Source: Pseudanabaena mucicola str. Chao 1806
GTDB taxonomy: Bacteria; Cyanobacteriota; Cyanobacteriia; Pseudanabaenales; Pseudanabaenaceae
Assembly: GCF_030323025.1 (NCBI RefSeq)
Contig: NZ_CP097329.1
Location: 2,518,501-2,582,500, forward strand
Direction: 5' to 3'
DNA: 64,000 nt
Shown here: one piece after another, positions 1-8,600 of the stretch
How positions within the stretch are numbered: position 1 is the stretch's first letter
Layout of the letters: every line of letters starts with the position of its first letter
Notes under the pieces: generated by a model
Databases searched by the model: none
The model's input: only the letters and a program-made list of their open reading frames with translations
What the model was told of the DNA's origin: nothing
Translations under genes and position numbers: made by a program

Positions 1-219
1 GTATCACCAAGTGAAATTCTCAAAGAGGTGTGGGGCTATGAGCCTGATGATGACATTGAGACGATCCGCGTGCATATTCGCCATTTACGTACCAAACTTG
101 AACCTGACCCCCGTCATCCGAAATATATCAAAACTGTTTATGGTGCGGGTTATTGTTTAGAGCTGCCCCATGACAATGACAACGAAAATCAAGAAGAAGA
201 AGTGATCGCTGAAGAGTAA
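1..219 (+). CDS. rpaA: RpaA, OmpR-family response regulator (3' end only)
   Basis: Partial gene: the reading frame is open from base 1, so the receiver domain lies outside the window. What remains is about 72 residues of the winged-helix DNA-binding domain, with [20 protein letters not shown] followed by a [24 protein letters not shown] wing and an acidic tail. This closely matches the C-terminus of RpaA (regulator of phycobilisome association A) rather than RpaB, whose corresponding segment is different. In characterised cyanobacteria RpaA is phosphorylated by SasA, dephosphorylated through CikA, and drives circadian output transcription. The kaiABC cluster lies at the other end of this window. 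A strong terminator follows directly. The family call is firm; RpaA versus a close paralogue rests on memory of the C-terminal sequence. Confidence 0.88.
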   Translation, partial: VSPSEILKEVWGYEPDDDIETIRVHIRHLRTKLEPDPRHPKYIKTVYGAGYCLELPHDNDNENQEEEVIAEE

Positions 220-221
220 AA

Positions 222-253
222 AATAAAACCTGCTTTGCAGGTTTTATTTTTTA
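222..253 (+). terminator. Rho-independent terminator of rpaA
   Basis: A perfect 12-bp stem (AATAAAACCTGC pairing with GCAGGTTTTATT) with a 3-nt loop is followed by a T-rich run. It begins 3 bases after the rpaA stop codon. Confidence 0.85.
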
Positions 254-602
254 TTAAGCCACTTATAACGTTTACCAATCTGGTGAAGTACAGGCTTGTC
301 TCCCCGCCTTTGGAGGGGAAACAAACCTATCTGCCTCGCTTGCTTAAAAAACGCTATATCAAAATCACTACTTTAGCGATCAAGCTATGCCTCCTCAAAA
401 AATTGCAAGGCGGTGTTTCTTCCCGCATCAAGAGACACTTGTAAAAATTACTGATAGCGATCGCGCTATGCCTAATAAAAAAGTAAAACCTCAAAACGGG
501 TTCCCTTTTTTATTAGGCACTTATCAAAAAATTACTGCTGTAGCGATCGCGCTATGCCTGAAAATAATTTAGATAGCCTGAAATACGAGTAATGATCAAC
601 GA
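254..602. repeat. Intergenic region with three tandem-like HIP1-centred repeats
   Basis: No gene is seen here. Three spaced copies of a unit built on TAGCGATCGCGCTATGCCT lie near 374-393 (degenerate), 455-473 and 541-558; the latter two are preceded by AAAATTACTG-like sequence. Copy two opens a hairpin in which GCCTAATAAAAAAG near 469-482 pairs with a reverse copy ending near 519. The spacing is about 85 bases. These may be dispersed repeats inserted upstream of glgA, or they may form structured leader RNA; nothing here distinguishes the two. Confidence 0.55.
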
Positions 603-1979
603 ATGAAAATTTTATTTGCGGCGGCTGAAGTTGCTCCTCTTGCAAAAGTTGGTGGCATGGCAGACGTAGTGGGCGCACTACCCCCCATTCTCAGAAAGAT
701 GGGGCATGATGTGCGAATTATCATGCCTTACTACGGCGTAGTTCCAGACAAGCTCAAGTCAAATCCTGAATGGATCTGGAAAGGCTATGCCATGTTTCAG
801 GAATTTGATGTTTTTCAGACAGTTTTGCCTGGGACAGATGTCCCCCTGTACTTATTGGGGCATGGCTCCTTTATTCCTGCCCGCATTTATGGTGGTGAAG
901 ATGAAGATTGGCGATTCACCATGTTTGCTAATGCCGTTGCTGAATTTGCTTGGAACTATTGGAAACCTAACCTCATTCACTGCCATGATTGGCACACAGG
1001 TATGATCCCCGTATGGATGCACCAAATCTCAGACATTGGCACTGTATTCACAATTCATAACTTGGCTTATCAAGGTCCTTGGCGTTGGTATCTAGATCGG
1101 ATTACATGGACTCCTTGGTACATGGATGCTCATAACACTATGGCAGCAGGAATTAAATATGCTGATCGCGTTAATACTGTTTCCCCGACCTATGCCCAGC
1201 AAATTTGTACGTCAGGCTATGGCGAAGGATTAGAAGGAATACTTTCTTTTCTCAGACCTTGGGGTATTTTGAATGGCGTGGATACGGAGGTCGAAAATCC
1301 CGCGACCGATCCTTCCATAGTCCAAAACTATTCTGTAGATACCATTGAAGACCGCATCACCAATAAAATCGCCTTGCAAAAAGAATTAGGACTAGCCGTT
1401 AATCCTAGTACTTTCTTAATTGGCATGGTTGGTCGCTTAGTGGAGCAGAAAGGTATTGACCTATTACTGCAAATCCTAGAGCGTTACATGGCTTATACCG
1501 ATGCCCAATTTGTGGTTTTAGGTACAGGTGAGCGTTATTACGAATCACAACTCTGGCAAATAGCAGCTCATTACCCTGGACGTATGTCGGCGCAAATTTT
1601 ATTTAATTCTGCGCTATCTCATCGAGTATACGCAGGGTCGGACGCTTTCTTGATGCCGAGTCGCTTTGAACCCTGTGGCATTAGTCAACTGATTGCTTTA
1701 CGTTACGGTTCTGTGCCAATTGTGCGGCGTACAGGTGGGCTAGTGGACACTGTTTCCTTCCATGATCCAGTCAATCAGACTGGTACTGGTTTTAGTTTTG
1801 ATCGGTATGAGCCACTTGATATGTATACCTGTATGGTACGTGCATGGGAAAGCTATCGTTATAGCGATGCTTGGCGCCTGCTACAAAAACGCGGCATGAG
1901 TTGTAACTTCAGTTGGGAAACTTCAGCCGAAAAATACATCCAGTTGTATCGTTCCATTCCTGGGCTATACAACGTTTAA
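603..1979 (+). CDS. glgA: Glycogen synthase (ADP-glucose type, GT5)
   Basis: Transfers glucose from ADP-glucose to the non-reducing ends of alpha-1,4-glucan in the cytoplasm. The 458 residues match the usual length of the family. The N-terminal KVGG motif that binds ADP-glucose is at residues 15-18, the [10 protein letters not shown] segment is near 149-158, EQKGID is at 281-286, and the conserved SRFEPCG and TGGLVDTV motifs are at 353-359 and 377-384, so both Rossmann lobes are complete. The region before ILNGVDTE reads SFLRPWG, slightly different from most relatives. Many cyanobacteria have two glgA paralogues and I cannot say which one this is. glgB is 20 kb away on the other strand, so the two are not an operon. 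A strong terminator follows. The ATG start gives the canonical MKILF N-terminus. Confidence 0.95.
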   Translation: MKILFAAAEVAPLAKVGGMADVVGALPPILRKMGHDVRIIMPYYGVVPDKLKSNPEWIWKGYAMFQEFDVFQTVLPGTDVPLYLLGHGSFIPARIYGGEDEDWRFTMFANAVAEFAWNYWKPNLIHCHDWHTGMIPVWMHQISDIGTVFTIHNLAYQGPWRWYLDRITWTPWYMDAHNTMAAGIKYADRVNTVSPTYAQQICTSGYGEGLEGILSFLRPWGILNGVDTEVENPATDPSIVQNYSVDTIEDRITNKIALQKELGLAVNPSTFLIGMVGRLVEQKGIDLLLQILERYMAYTDAQFVVLGTGERYYESQLWQIAAHYPGRMSAQILFNSALSHRVYAGSDAFLMPSRFEPCGISQLIALRYGSVPIVRRTGGLVDTVSFHDPVNQTGTGFSFDRYEPLDMYTCMVRAWESYRYSDAWRLLQKRGMSCNFSWETSAEKYIQLYRSIPGLYNV

Positions 1980-1990
1980 ACGCTGATCAA

Positions 1991-2020
1991 CAAAAGGGGG
2001 GCTACATCCCCCTTTTGTTT
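1991..2020 (+). terminator. Terminator of glgA
   Basis: CAAAAGGGGG pairs with CCCCCTTTTG around a 7-10 base loop and is followed by TTT, 11 bases after the glgA stop. Confidence 0.85.
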
Positions 2021-2085
2021 AGAAACTTGCCAAATCTTTAAAGCACTGTAAAAATCACATCTAATCGACCATTCAGTCCCCATTG

Positions 2086-2994
2086 ATGATGCGCCAGTTT
2101 CCCATTATCCTAATTCCACCAGAAGTGCAGCGCATTGCTCAGTCTAAGCCTCCAGCTCCTGAGTTTAATATTGATATTCCTAGTGTGCCTTCTTTTCGTC
2201 AACCGAAACCCATTCATATTCAAGAGGCGTTGGGTTTGACTATTGGCTTAGTGGTAGTAGTGGCGATCTTGACTCAGGTGAACAAGATATTTGGGCTGGT
2301 CTTGCTGATTGTGGGGATAGTGGTGATTTTCCTGCGGGTTCGGTATCAGTTTCAGACTTATAAAAAGCGCTATAAAAAACATCAGGATACCCTTCAACAT
2401 TACTTAGCTAAGTTTGAAGCTTATTCCCATCAAGAAATTAAGTATCAGCGAGAGTTAGCGCTCGCCCATGCTCCAGACCGAATAATGGAGTTTCGCCATC
2501 AACAATATCATGACTTTTTTGCGAAAGTATTGACAAGTGGGGAAGCGATCGCTATTAGGGACTGTGCTAATCCCTTTGGCAAAAATCAACCAACAGATGA
2601 GCAAGCGATTGAGGGCGTTGTTTACTATTTTGGGATTACCCTTCAGCAATATGTAACGGGAACCCTCTATCAATGCGTAAAGTTATTTATTCCCAGTATT
2701 AATTATGACTGGTCGCCTGCATTGGTATATGTTGACCATACGCTAAATTTACACATTGCGATCGAAATTAGCATCCCCTCAGATAATGCGGCTATTATCA
2801 TGCGCGATGATCTAGCTGAGAGGTTTTTAGTGGATTCTGGCTGGATTATTATCAAGTTTGCCCAAGAGCAAATTTTGCAAAGTTCGATGGAATGTTGTAA
2901 GGAATTTGCGAAGTTACTTGACCGTCTTAGCTTAGATCCCCATATATTAACTAGGTTTGCTGATACTCCTGATTTATTAATGGTTAAACGCTAG
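2086..2994 (+). CDS. Membrane-anchored hypothetical protein with nuclease-like C-terminus
   Basis: Not a named family that I recognise. The frame opens with a TTG at 2083, but two ATG codons follow at 2086 and 2089, and I take the first. The protein has a proline-rich N-terminus, two closely spaced hydrophobic segments (about residues 48-65 and 68-85), a basic coiled region, and a C-terminal domain of about 150 residues. That domain contains SPALVYVDHTLNLHIAIEIS, then a DDLAERFLVDSGWIIIKF segment. An alternation of an acidic strand, an Arg-containing helix and a final GW-hhhxF strand recalls the restriction-endonuclease-like (DUF559/PD-(D/E)XK) fold, but this is a visual resemblance only. It stands alone between glgA and a repeat-rich gap. 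Confidence 0.7.
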   Translation: MMRQFPIILIPPEVQRIAQSKPPAPEFNIDIPSVPSFRQPKPIHIQEALGLTIGLVVVVAILTQVNKIFGLVLLIVGIVVIFLRVRYQFQTYKKRYKKHQDTLQHYLAKFEAYSHQEIKYQRELALAHAPDRIMEFRHQQYHDFFAKVLTSGEAIAIRDCANPFGKNQPTDEQAIEGVVYYFGITLQQYVTGTLYQCVKLFIPSINYDWSPALVYVDHTLNLHIAIEISIPSDNAAIIMRDDLAERFLVDSGWIIIKFAQEQILQSSMECCKEFAKLLDRLSLDPHILTRFADTPDLLMVKR

Positions 2995-3013
2995 GGAAAT
3001 AGCTACGAATTAA

Positions 3014-3094
3014 GGTAGTCATGCAATGTAATTGAGTTGTAGGCGCTTCGTGCCTGCAACTCAATTACTAAAAAAATTACTTTGCAGCACTACC
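3014..3094. repeat. Family A palindromic mini-element, copy 1
   Basis: An 81-bp element bounded by GGTAGTCATGCAATGTAATT on the left and the reverse complement of GGTAGTGCTGCAAAGTAATT on the right, with a central hairpin (GAGTTGTAGGCGC / GTGCCTGCAACTC). Further copies lie at 7065-7144, 13195-13262, 32463-32543 and 51735-51816. The long imperfect terminal inverted repeats and the absence of coding capacity suggest a MITE-like element. Confidence 0.75.
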
Positions 3095-3294
3095 CAGCTT
3101 GCTTGAAAAACGCTACAAGTATAAACATTTGAATGTGTAGCGAAACCATACACTCAAACATGCTTTCAAATATGGGGAATGATAACAATCGCTACAGCGA
3201 TCGCGGGATGAGTCGATTTATGGTATGCAAATGCTAGAATCAGCTACCAAAGGCTGATAAGGCTTTGTTTTGTAGGTATGTGAGGAGTCTGCCC

Positions 3295-3717
3295 ATGAAT
3301 GCTGCCGAACAAGCTAGAAATGTTGACATCGCAACTAAAATCGCTACGGTTGTTAATTTGTTTAAAACCATTTATCCTGCGGCTCGTTCTGATCTCAAAC
3401 CTTGGATTAACAATTCAGATACTCGCAGATTGCTTGATCCTGATTCGATTGATTTGGGGTTTCATTTCCCTGGGGTAAGTTGGCGGCTCAGAGTAAGGAG
3501 CATTCTCTTTCAAATCCGCCTATATGAAGACCCTGTGGAAGGAGATCTGCGAGCGATCGGTATTGAGGCAAGTGGGCATGATTACAAGGGCGAACGTTGG
3601 CGATTCTCAACGGTGGAGAATTGGAAATTTTTTGGGGATACTTTGCCGAAGGATGATGGAGCTGAAAATCTGCGTGAGTTCTGCCGCCAAACCTTAGAGG
3701 TTTTCAATCGTAAATGA
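3295..3717 (+). CDS. Conserved-looking small hypothetical protein
   Basis: A 140-residue soluble protein with no recognised domain. The frame is open back to a TTG at 3265, but the ATG at 3295 is preceded by GAGGAG at 3282-3287 with 7 bases of spacing, a good ribosome-binding site, so I start there. The N-terminal half is helical (NVDIATKIATVVNLFKTIYP), and the C-terminal half has alternating strands with several aromatic residues (GFHFPGVSWRLRVRSILFQI; GERWRFSTVENWKFFGD). There is no signal peptide or membrane segment. It is isolated: a MITE-like repeat lies upstream and a hairpin separates it from the convergent radical SAM gene. Confidence 0.7.
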   Translation: MNAAEQARNVDIATKIATVVNLFKTIYPAARSDLKPWINNSDTRRLLDPDSIDLGFHFPGVSWRLRVRSILFQIRLYEDPVEGDLRAIGIEASGHDYKGERWRFSTVENWKFFGDTLPKDDGAENLREFCRQTLEVFNRK

Positions 3718-3887
3718 TTTGCACGACTACCACTTGTTTAGGACTACCAATACCAAAGAAACCGTAATTCGCATTCCCCGAATACAATCCCTACCGCCCA
3801 TAATCTGCGGATTGAACGTAATGCGATCCAATGGCTTTTACATACATTCCTTACATTCCTTAGAGACCTTGCGATTAATTAAAGTAC

Positions 3888-3929
3888 CTGCGACTTTGCT
3901 CAGCTAACTTTGGCTGAGCGAAGTCGCAG
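3888..3929. terminator. Stem-loop between convergent genes
   Basis: CTGCGACTTTGCTCAGC pairs with GCTGAGCGAAGTCGCAG (one mismatch) around an 8-base loop, immediately before the stop of the minus-strand radical SAM gene. It may serve both convergent genes, though no long T-run is present. Confidence 0.55.
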
Positions 3930-5621
3930 CTAGATAACCTTGGTGGGACAATTTTTATCCACAAGAGCCTTAAAAGATATTTCACGATGTTTAATCAAAG
4001 TCTCTAATGGCAAAGCACTCCGTAAATGTTGCCAAGGCAGAACCTGATGAATATCCCAATTCTCATGAACATACCAAGATAACGGTGGCAACTGCCCACG
4101 GAGTTCCTTAAAAGCGCGTTTATAAGAACCATCACTCGGGACATCCCCATTACTATAGCTGCAAGCCAAACGTAATAACTTAGTCAGACGGCGATCGCCT
4201 CTTGAAATCATCGCTTGCATAATGGAATCTTTATAACTTTCAGGACGAAATTCAACCCCTTTCGGTACAAGCTTCTTGCGGAAATGCTGCATCTTCTTCT
4301 CGGCAGTAGTGCTGACCCCCTGCCATTGCCAAGGCGTATGGGACTTGGGCACAAAAGTACTACAGCCAAAGGTGATTTTGAGCTTTGGAGCAATTTTACG
4401 CAGAGAGAGCAACATCTCAATCGTCTGCTCAATATCACCATCATTTTCCATCGGCACACCTGCCATACCGTAAAGCTTCAGCGACTTCAATCCTCCAGCC
4501 TGAGCATTAATTGCAGCTTGTTTGATTTCATCGTTATGTAACTTCTTATTGATGATTTCCCGCAAGCGTTCAGAACCACTCTCGATCGCAATTGTCGCGG
4601 ATCGGCTATCACGGCTAGAGAGAATTCGTGCTAATTTTTCTGTGAGGGTATTAGTACGAACCGAGGCAAGACTGAGCCGCACATCATCAAATTGCGGATG
4701 AGCAAGATAATCCAATAAAGTTTCAAACTCAGGATGTTGAGTAATCGATGCCCCAAGCAGACCTAAGCGCTTGGTGACAGTTAAGCCCTTAGCGATCGCA
4801 GGAATTAAGCTGGTTTCCAAATTTGCAGTCCGAAAAGGTAGCGTGAGATAACTAGCCAAACAGAAGCGACACATTTCTGGACAACTCCGCACCACTTCCA
4901 CCATGAAAATACTCTCCCAAACTGCTTTTTCAGTAACGACCGTAGAAGCTGAAAGAGTATTTCCTTTATAGGTTTGCTTATGGATGATAGCGGGAATATC
5001 AGAATCTATGGGTTGAATTGAAGTGATCGCCCCATCCTCTGATTCATAGGATACTTCATAGAGTTGCGGTACATAAACGCCTTCTAGTTTCACTAAATGA
5101 CGCAGTTTTACTTCTCGACTAGCATGACGGACTTCTTGATAAGCATTCAGGAAGTTGCCAATTAAGTCTTCACCATCACCCAGCAAAATAACATCAAACC
5201 AAGCAGCGAATGGTTCAGGATTGGCAGTTAGCACTGGTCCTCCACCAAATACTAGTGGATGCTTGTCGGTGCGATCGCTAGTATCAATGGGAATGTCAAA
5301 CTTCTGTAAGGCTGCAAGAATATTGACATAATCCAATTCCCATGAAAAGGAGAAGCCCAAAATCTCCATCTGTCGCGGTAAGTCCTCATGGGCATCCGTA
5401 AACCAACGCCTCACATTAACCTGCGATCGCGTGGCTAAATTTGCCCAAACCCCTTGATAGCCTAAGCTTGTAATTCCCACACTGTAGGTACTAGGAAAAG
5501 CAAAAACAAGATTAATTGCATTGCGATCGGGTGTAGCTGGTTCAAAGAGCAAATGTTCGGACTGGAAGTATGATTGATTCAAGGATTCGGCAATAGAGTG
5601 CAGTATTGCTATACTACACAA
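3930..5621 (-). CDS. Radical SAM protein with N-terminal B12-binding-like domain
   Basis: The 563-residue protein has the radical SAM cluster motif CPEMCRFC (C-x3-C-x2-C) near residue 253, preceded by a region with LGFSFSWELDYVNILAAL, VFGGGPVLTANPEPFAAWFD and ILLGDGE, the layout of radical SAM proteins with a B12-binding-like N-terminal domain (TIGR03960-like). The AdoMet-binding core continues with SLASVRTNTL, ATIAIESGSERLREIINK and KLYGMAGVP. Members are common in cyanobacteria and their substrate is not known. The frame extends to a TTG at 5621 with no ATG near the N-terminus, so the start is uncertain. The stop overlaps a stem-loop shared with the convergent upstream gene. No partner gene is adjacent, so no pathway can be assigned. 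Confidence 0.85.
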   Translation of the reverse strand: MCSIAILHSIAESLNQSYFQSEHLLFEPATPDRNAINLVFAFPSTYSVGITSLGYQGVWANLATRSQVNVRRWFTDAHEDLPRQMEILGFSFSWELDYVNILAALQKFDIPIDTSDRTDKHPLVFGGGPVLTANPEPFAAWFDVILLGDGEDLIGNFLNAYQEVRHASREVKLRHLVKLEGVYVPQLYEVSYESEDGAITSIQPIDSDIPAIIHKQTYKGNTLSASTVVTEKAVWESIFMVEVVRSCPEMCRFCLASYLTLPFRTANLETSLIPAIAKGLTVTKRLGLLGASITQHPEFETLLDYLAHPQFDDVRLSLASVRTNTLTEKLARILSSRDSRSATIAIESGSERLREIINKKLHNDEIKQAAINAQAGGLKSLKLYGMAGVPMENDGDIEQTIEMLLSLRKIAPKLKITFGCSTFVPKSHTPWQWQGVSTTAEKKMQHFRKKLVPKGVEFRPESYKDSIMQAMISRGDRRLTKLLRLACSYSNGDVPSDGSYKRAFKELRGQLPPLSWYVHENWDIHQVLPWQHLRSALPLETLIKHREISFKALVDKNCPTKVI

Positions 5622-5865
5622 TTTGCGGGTTAATCCTTAAAGACTACAGCGCGTTCCATTGAAAGCATTATTTTGCAAAGCCTTCAAAGGGGAGTATCTC
5701 AATTAGTCGCTAAGTATAAATATTTATAACTAAAATTCAACGTTTCAGGCTTAGGCAGCAACGAAAATACTGCAAATCTCATTAATTAGTCATATATTTA
5801 AACACCCAAAACAACGATTTTAGGCGTTTTCAATACTAAGTATAATTACTCGGCGCTAAAGTGAG

Positions 5866-6173
5866 ATGCCCTCCCTAGACATCGCCCTCCGCCGCAGGTT
5901 CACCTTTATCGAACTCAAACCCGATCCAGAATTGCTCAAAGACAAAGTTATCGAAGGCATCAAACTAGACCAACTGCTCATCCAACTCAACAAACGCATT
6001 ACCCTCCTCATCTGAGAGTAGCGATCGGTGAACAATTTATGCCAGTGATGACCATAGACCCCGCATTGCAAAAAGCACTCGGTAATTTCTTCCCTTCTGA
6101 ACCTCAGTATGAAATCACAGAATTAGAAGATGATAACTTTAGAGATGCGTTGTCGAAATTGACTGATAGGTAA
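5866..6173 (+). pseudogene. Remnant of a McrB-like AAA ATPase gene plus an unrelated-looking tail
   Basis: An ORF from ATG 5866 to TGA 6015 encodes 49 residues, including SLDIALRRRFTFIELKPDPE, which matches the segment after Walker B of McrB-type AAA ATPases (ALRRRF, arginine finger region) but lacks the Walker motifs. From 6012 a different frame stays open to TAA at 6173 (HLRVAIGEQFMPVMTIDPAL, ending DDNFRDALSKLTDR; internal ATG at 6039). I read the stretch as the scar of a deleted or frameshifted restriction-type gene. The second frame could be an independent 44-residue protein, and I do not recognise it. Confidence 0.55.
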
Positions 6174-6192
6174 TGCGTGTTTGCGCTTAGTC

Positions 6193-7041
6193 CTATTGAG
6201 ATTGATTGAAAAGATTATTAAAATTGAGAGTTTCTTGACGACTGGCTCGAAACCTTGTGGTTTCATCATCTATCTGTTGAGCGATTTCCTGCTCACTCTT
6301 AGTAGCCGCAGGCGAAGATGCCATCACATTCAACTTAAAAGTTACCTGCTTCACCATGAGCTGCTGCATATCCAGATCAATGTGAATTGCATTATTACCT
6401 ATAATTTCAGCTAGTTTGCTATTAACTAGAGATTCAGTAATTTGATCAAGGGGTTGGTTCAGCAATTGATGCTCACCGATGAGAGTTTGCTTTACCAATT
6501 CCTCGATATCACCAAATTGTAATAATTTGGCTAACTGATCAGCGATCGCCATAGTATCATTGCCAACGACCTGCGCTAACGCATCTTCCCACTTAAATTG
6601 TGATGAGACTCTTTGAATTAGCGATGTGATTTCCAATTGATGTAGTTGTGCGTTCTCAACTAAAGGAATAATCGCTAAAATTGTATTAACCACATCAGGC
6701 ATCTGCTCAGGTTGAAATTTCTGAGCATAAGCCGTGAGAGTTTGCAGTACCTGATGTTCTAGAGTTTGTTGCCATTGCCTGACTCCCTGTACCAAGGTTA
6801 GCGTCGCATTATCTGTAATCGAATTAGCGATCGCCTTAATATCAAATTGACTAGCTACTTGCTGAACTAGAGATGTAACTTGAGTTGGAGATAACTCAGG
6901 AATACCGAGTTGCTTTTGCTTAAACGTGACAATTGAACTAGCGATCGCCATTACCTCTTCAGGAAAAGTTGGCACACCAAAGCTCTTAGTATATGCCTTG
7001 AGGCTATCGAGTAGCTCTTGCTCAGTAATTACATCATTCAT
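6193..7041 (-). CDS. Helical hypothetical protein with internal duplication
   Basis: A 282-residue protein starting at ATG 7041 (MNDVITEQELL), with GGGAG about 9 bases upstream. The frame stays open through the adjacent repeat element to 7128, but that stretch is repeat DNA and unlikely to be translated. No family is recognised. The sequence is rich in Gln and Leu, predicted almost all helical, without signal peptide or membrane segment. Two halves are similar: LSPTQVTSLVQQVASQFD followed by AIANSITDNATL, and LHQLEITSLIQRVSSQFK followed by ALAQVVGNDTMAI, so the protein probably arose by duplication. The C-terminal third carries a more charged region (SEQEIAQQIDDETTRFRASR). It lies downstream of the DUF2330 gene on the same strand, with a MITE-like element between them. 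Confidence 0.7.
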   Translation of the reverse strand: MNDVITEQELLDSLKAYTKSFGVPTFPEEVMAIASSIVTFKQKQLGIPELSPTQVTSLVQQVASQFDIKAIANSITDNATLTLVQGVRQWQQTLEHQVLQTLTAYAQKFQPEQMPDVVNTILAIIPLVENAQLHQLEITSLIQRVSSQFKWEDALAQVVGNDTMAIADQLAKLLQFGDIEELVKQTLIGEHQLLNQPLDQITESLVNSKLAEIIGNNAIHIDLDMQQLMVKQVTFKLNVMASSPAATKSEQEIAQQIDDETTRFRASRQETLNFNNLFNQSQ

Positions 7042-7064
7042 CGCATGATTCTCCCTAGAAAAAG

Positions 7065-7144
7065 GGTTAGTGTTGCAAAGTAATTTTTTTAGTAATTGTG
7101 TTGCGGGCGCAAAGCGCCCGCAACACAATTACATTGCATGACTC
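7065..7144. repeat. Family A palindromic mini-element, copy 2
   Basis: Inverted copy of the element at 3014-3094. Its left end reads GGTTAGTGTTGCAAAGTAAT and its right end AATTACATTGCATGACT, with a central perfect hairpin (TTGTGTTGCGGGCGC / GCGCCCGCAACACAA). It lies between the DUF2330 gene and the helical hypothetical gene. Confidence 0.75.
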
Positions 7145-7149
7145 AGCAG

Positions 7150-8532
7150 TTATTTCCAGATATTTTCCCAGAAAGGAACCTCTACTGGCTTAGGCAAACC
7201 AGAAAGATTCATCTTACGACGAATATCGGCAATATTCCAACCCGTGAGATTTGCGAGGGTTTGGGCTTCTTTTTCAAAGCGTGGACGCAATGATTTTTGA
7301 TATTCGCGACCAGCATCACAGTTTGTCTCACCCTTAAATGGATGGCGCAACACATAACGACCTTGGAAAGATTCTTGATTGGAAGTTTCCTTAAAAGCTA
7401 GGTCTTCAGGGAATTTATCACGGTTATAGCGAATATGTAAGCGCGTAATGAAAACGCGACCACCATTAGGAGGAAATATTGGGCGAATTCGCCGACTTGA
7501 TGGCTGATTTGAACTGGGGGAATCGAGCCAGAATACACCCGCTTTGCGAAGTTCTTCCTGTGACAGCGGATCAGCCGAGCAAGGATCACAGCTTGACATA
7601 TCCCAAGCATATTCCAAGAAAGCGACTTTGCGACCTTCTTTGTTATAGGAATTCTTGAACATGGACTTATAGAATTCGCCAAATTCATTCTTTACATATA
7701 CAGGAATATCGTCGCCCGATGGGACTTTAATCGTGCGATAGTTGGCGACCTCAGCTTGTCCCTTAGGCGAGAGAATATAAACTAACAAATCTTGATCACC
7801 ATTAGCATTCAACATTCCTAGACGAATCGGTAGCATGAACTTGTTTGATTCGTATGCCATCATTAAGGGACGGAGAACCTGCGAACCTGTTTTGTTCAAT
7901 TCGGCAATATTCACCTTTGCCACAAAGAACTTCATGTTTTGGCGAATATAGGGCTGAAGTAATTCCTTTGCCCCTTTGGGGATTTTGTAATCATTATCAA
8001 CTAACCAAGCTTCTAACCCGTCGGATTCCTTGGCACTGAGAATGAGAATGTCATATTCACCAACAGAAAACTTCGCTTCAATCGTAACTTGATAATTATC
8101 ACGACTTGCCTTTGCTTCCATCGGAGCCGCCGCACTTGTTCCGCGTATCACGCTCATGCGGTCATAGGCTTCATATCTTGCACAGGGATCAGAATCATAA
8201 TATTCGACTAGGCGAGGAGCACTAAAAGAATCAAGGCGATCGATGATTTTCTGTTCTCCAATGCGAACTTGCTTTTCTTTTAACAATACTGGTACTGGCA
8301 CAACGAGTGCAAAGTCTTTAACATCGCCTTGATAGTCATTCGCCATCGTCAAAACCGTGCGCTTGCCATCACGAGCAATCACCACCTGCGAAGCCTTATT
8401 AAACAGACTAGCATCAGCTTGGGATACATAAAATCCACAAAAGGCAAATACTGCAGGGGAATAGGCAAAGACAACTACACAGACAAGGGTAGTACTGATG
8501 AGTACTTGCATCCAATTCAAAAAGCGTTTCAT
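7150..8532 (-). CDS. DUF2330-family exported protein
   Basis: A 460-residue protein with a signal peptide (MKRF then a hydrophobic stretch ending SPAVFAFCGFYV, cleavage near residue 30) followed by a DUF2330-type domain: CGFYVSQADASLFNKASQVV, DFALVVPVP, LSAKESDGLEAWL and a GYKIP-like NDYKIPKGA. Several cysteines (CDPCSADP, CDAGRE, CARYE) fit an extracytoplasmic location. The molecular function of the family is unknown. The gene upstream on the same strand encodes an RnfD-like membrane protein, separated by a 68-base gap with a perfect stem-loop; DUF2330 and RnfD-like genes are neighbours in other cyanobacteria as I recall, which hints at a membrane redox role but does not prove it. Confidence 0.8.
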   Translation of the reverse strand: MKRFLNWMQVLISTTLVCVVVFAYSPAVFAFCGFYVSQADASLFNKASQVVIARDGKRTVLTMANDYQGDVKDFALVVPVPVLLKEKQVRIGEQKIIDRLDSFSAPRLVEYYDSDPCARYEAYDRMSVIRGTSAAAPMEAKASRDNYQVTIEAKFSVGEYDILILSAKESDGLEAWLVDNDYKIPKGAKELLQPYIRQNMKFFVAKVNIAELNKTGSQVLRPLMMAYESNKFMLPIRLGMLNANGDQDLLVYILSPKGQAEVANYRTIKVPSGDDIPVYVKNEFGEFYKSMFKNSYNKEGRKVAFLEYAWDMSSCDPCSADPLSQEELRKAGVFWLDSPSSNQPSSRRIRPIFPPNGGRVFITRLHIRYNRDKFPEDLAFKETSNQESFQGRYVLRHPFKGETNCDAGREYQKSLRPRFEKEAQTLANLTGWNIADIRRKMNLSGLPKPVEVPFWENIWK

Positions 8533-8555
8533 AATATTTCAAATAATAAAGGTTG

Positions 8556-8600
8556 GAGAATCGTTAAAAGCTTTACTAAGTAAAGCTTTTAACGATTCTC
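8556..8600. terminator. Perfect stem-loop between RnfD-like and DUF2330 genes
   Basis: GAGAATCGTTAAAAGCTTTA pairs perfectly with the sequence ending at 8600 around a short loop. It overlaps the stop codon of the RnfD-like gene. No T-run follows on the minus strand, so it may be a processing or attenuation hairpin rather than a full terminator. Confidence 0.6.

Noticed and set aside
4215..4541. Plus-strand ORF of 108 codons inside the radical SAM gene
   Set aside because: It lies antisense to a clear radical SAM coding frame and shows no protein-like pattern.
7041..7128. N-terminal extension of the helical hypothetical protein
   Set aside because: The extra codons are the translated family A repeat; an ATG with a good ribosome-binding site is present at 7041.
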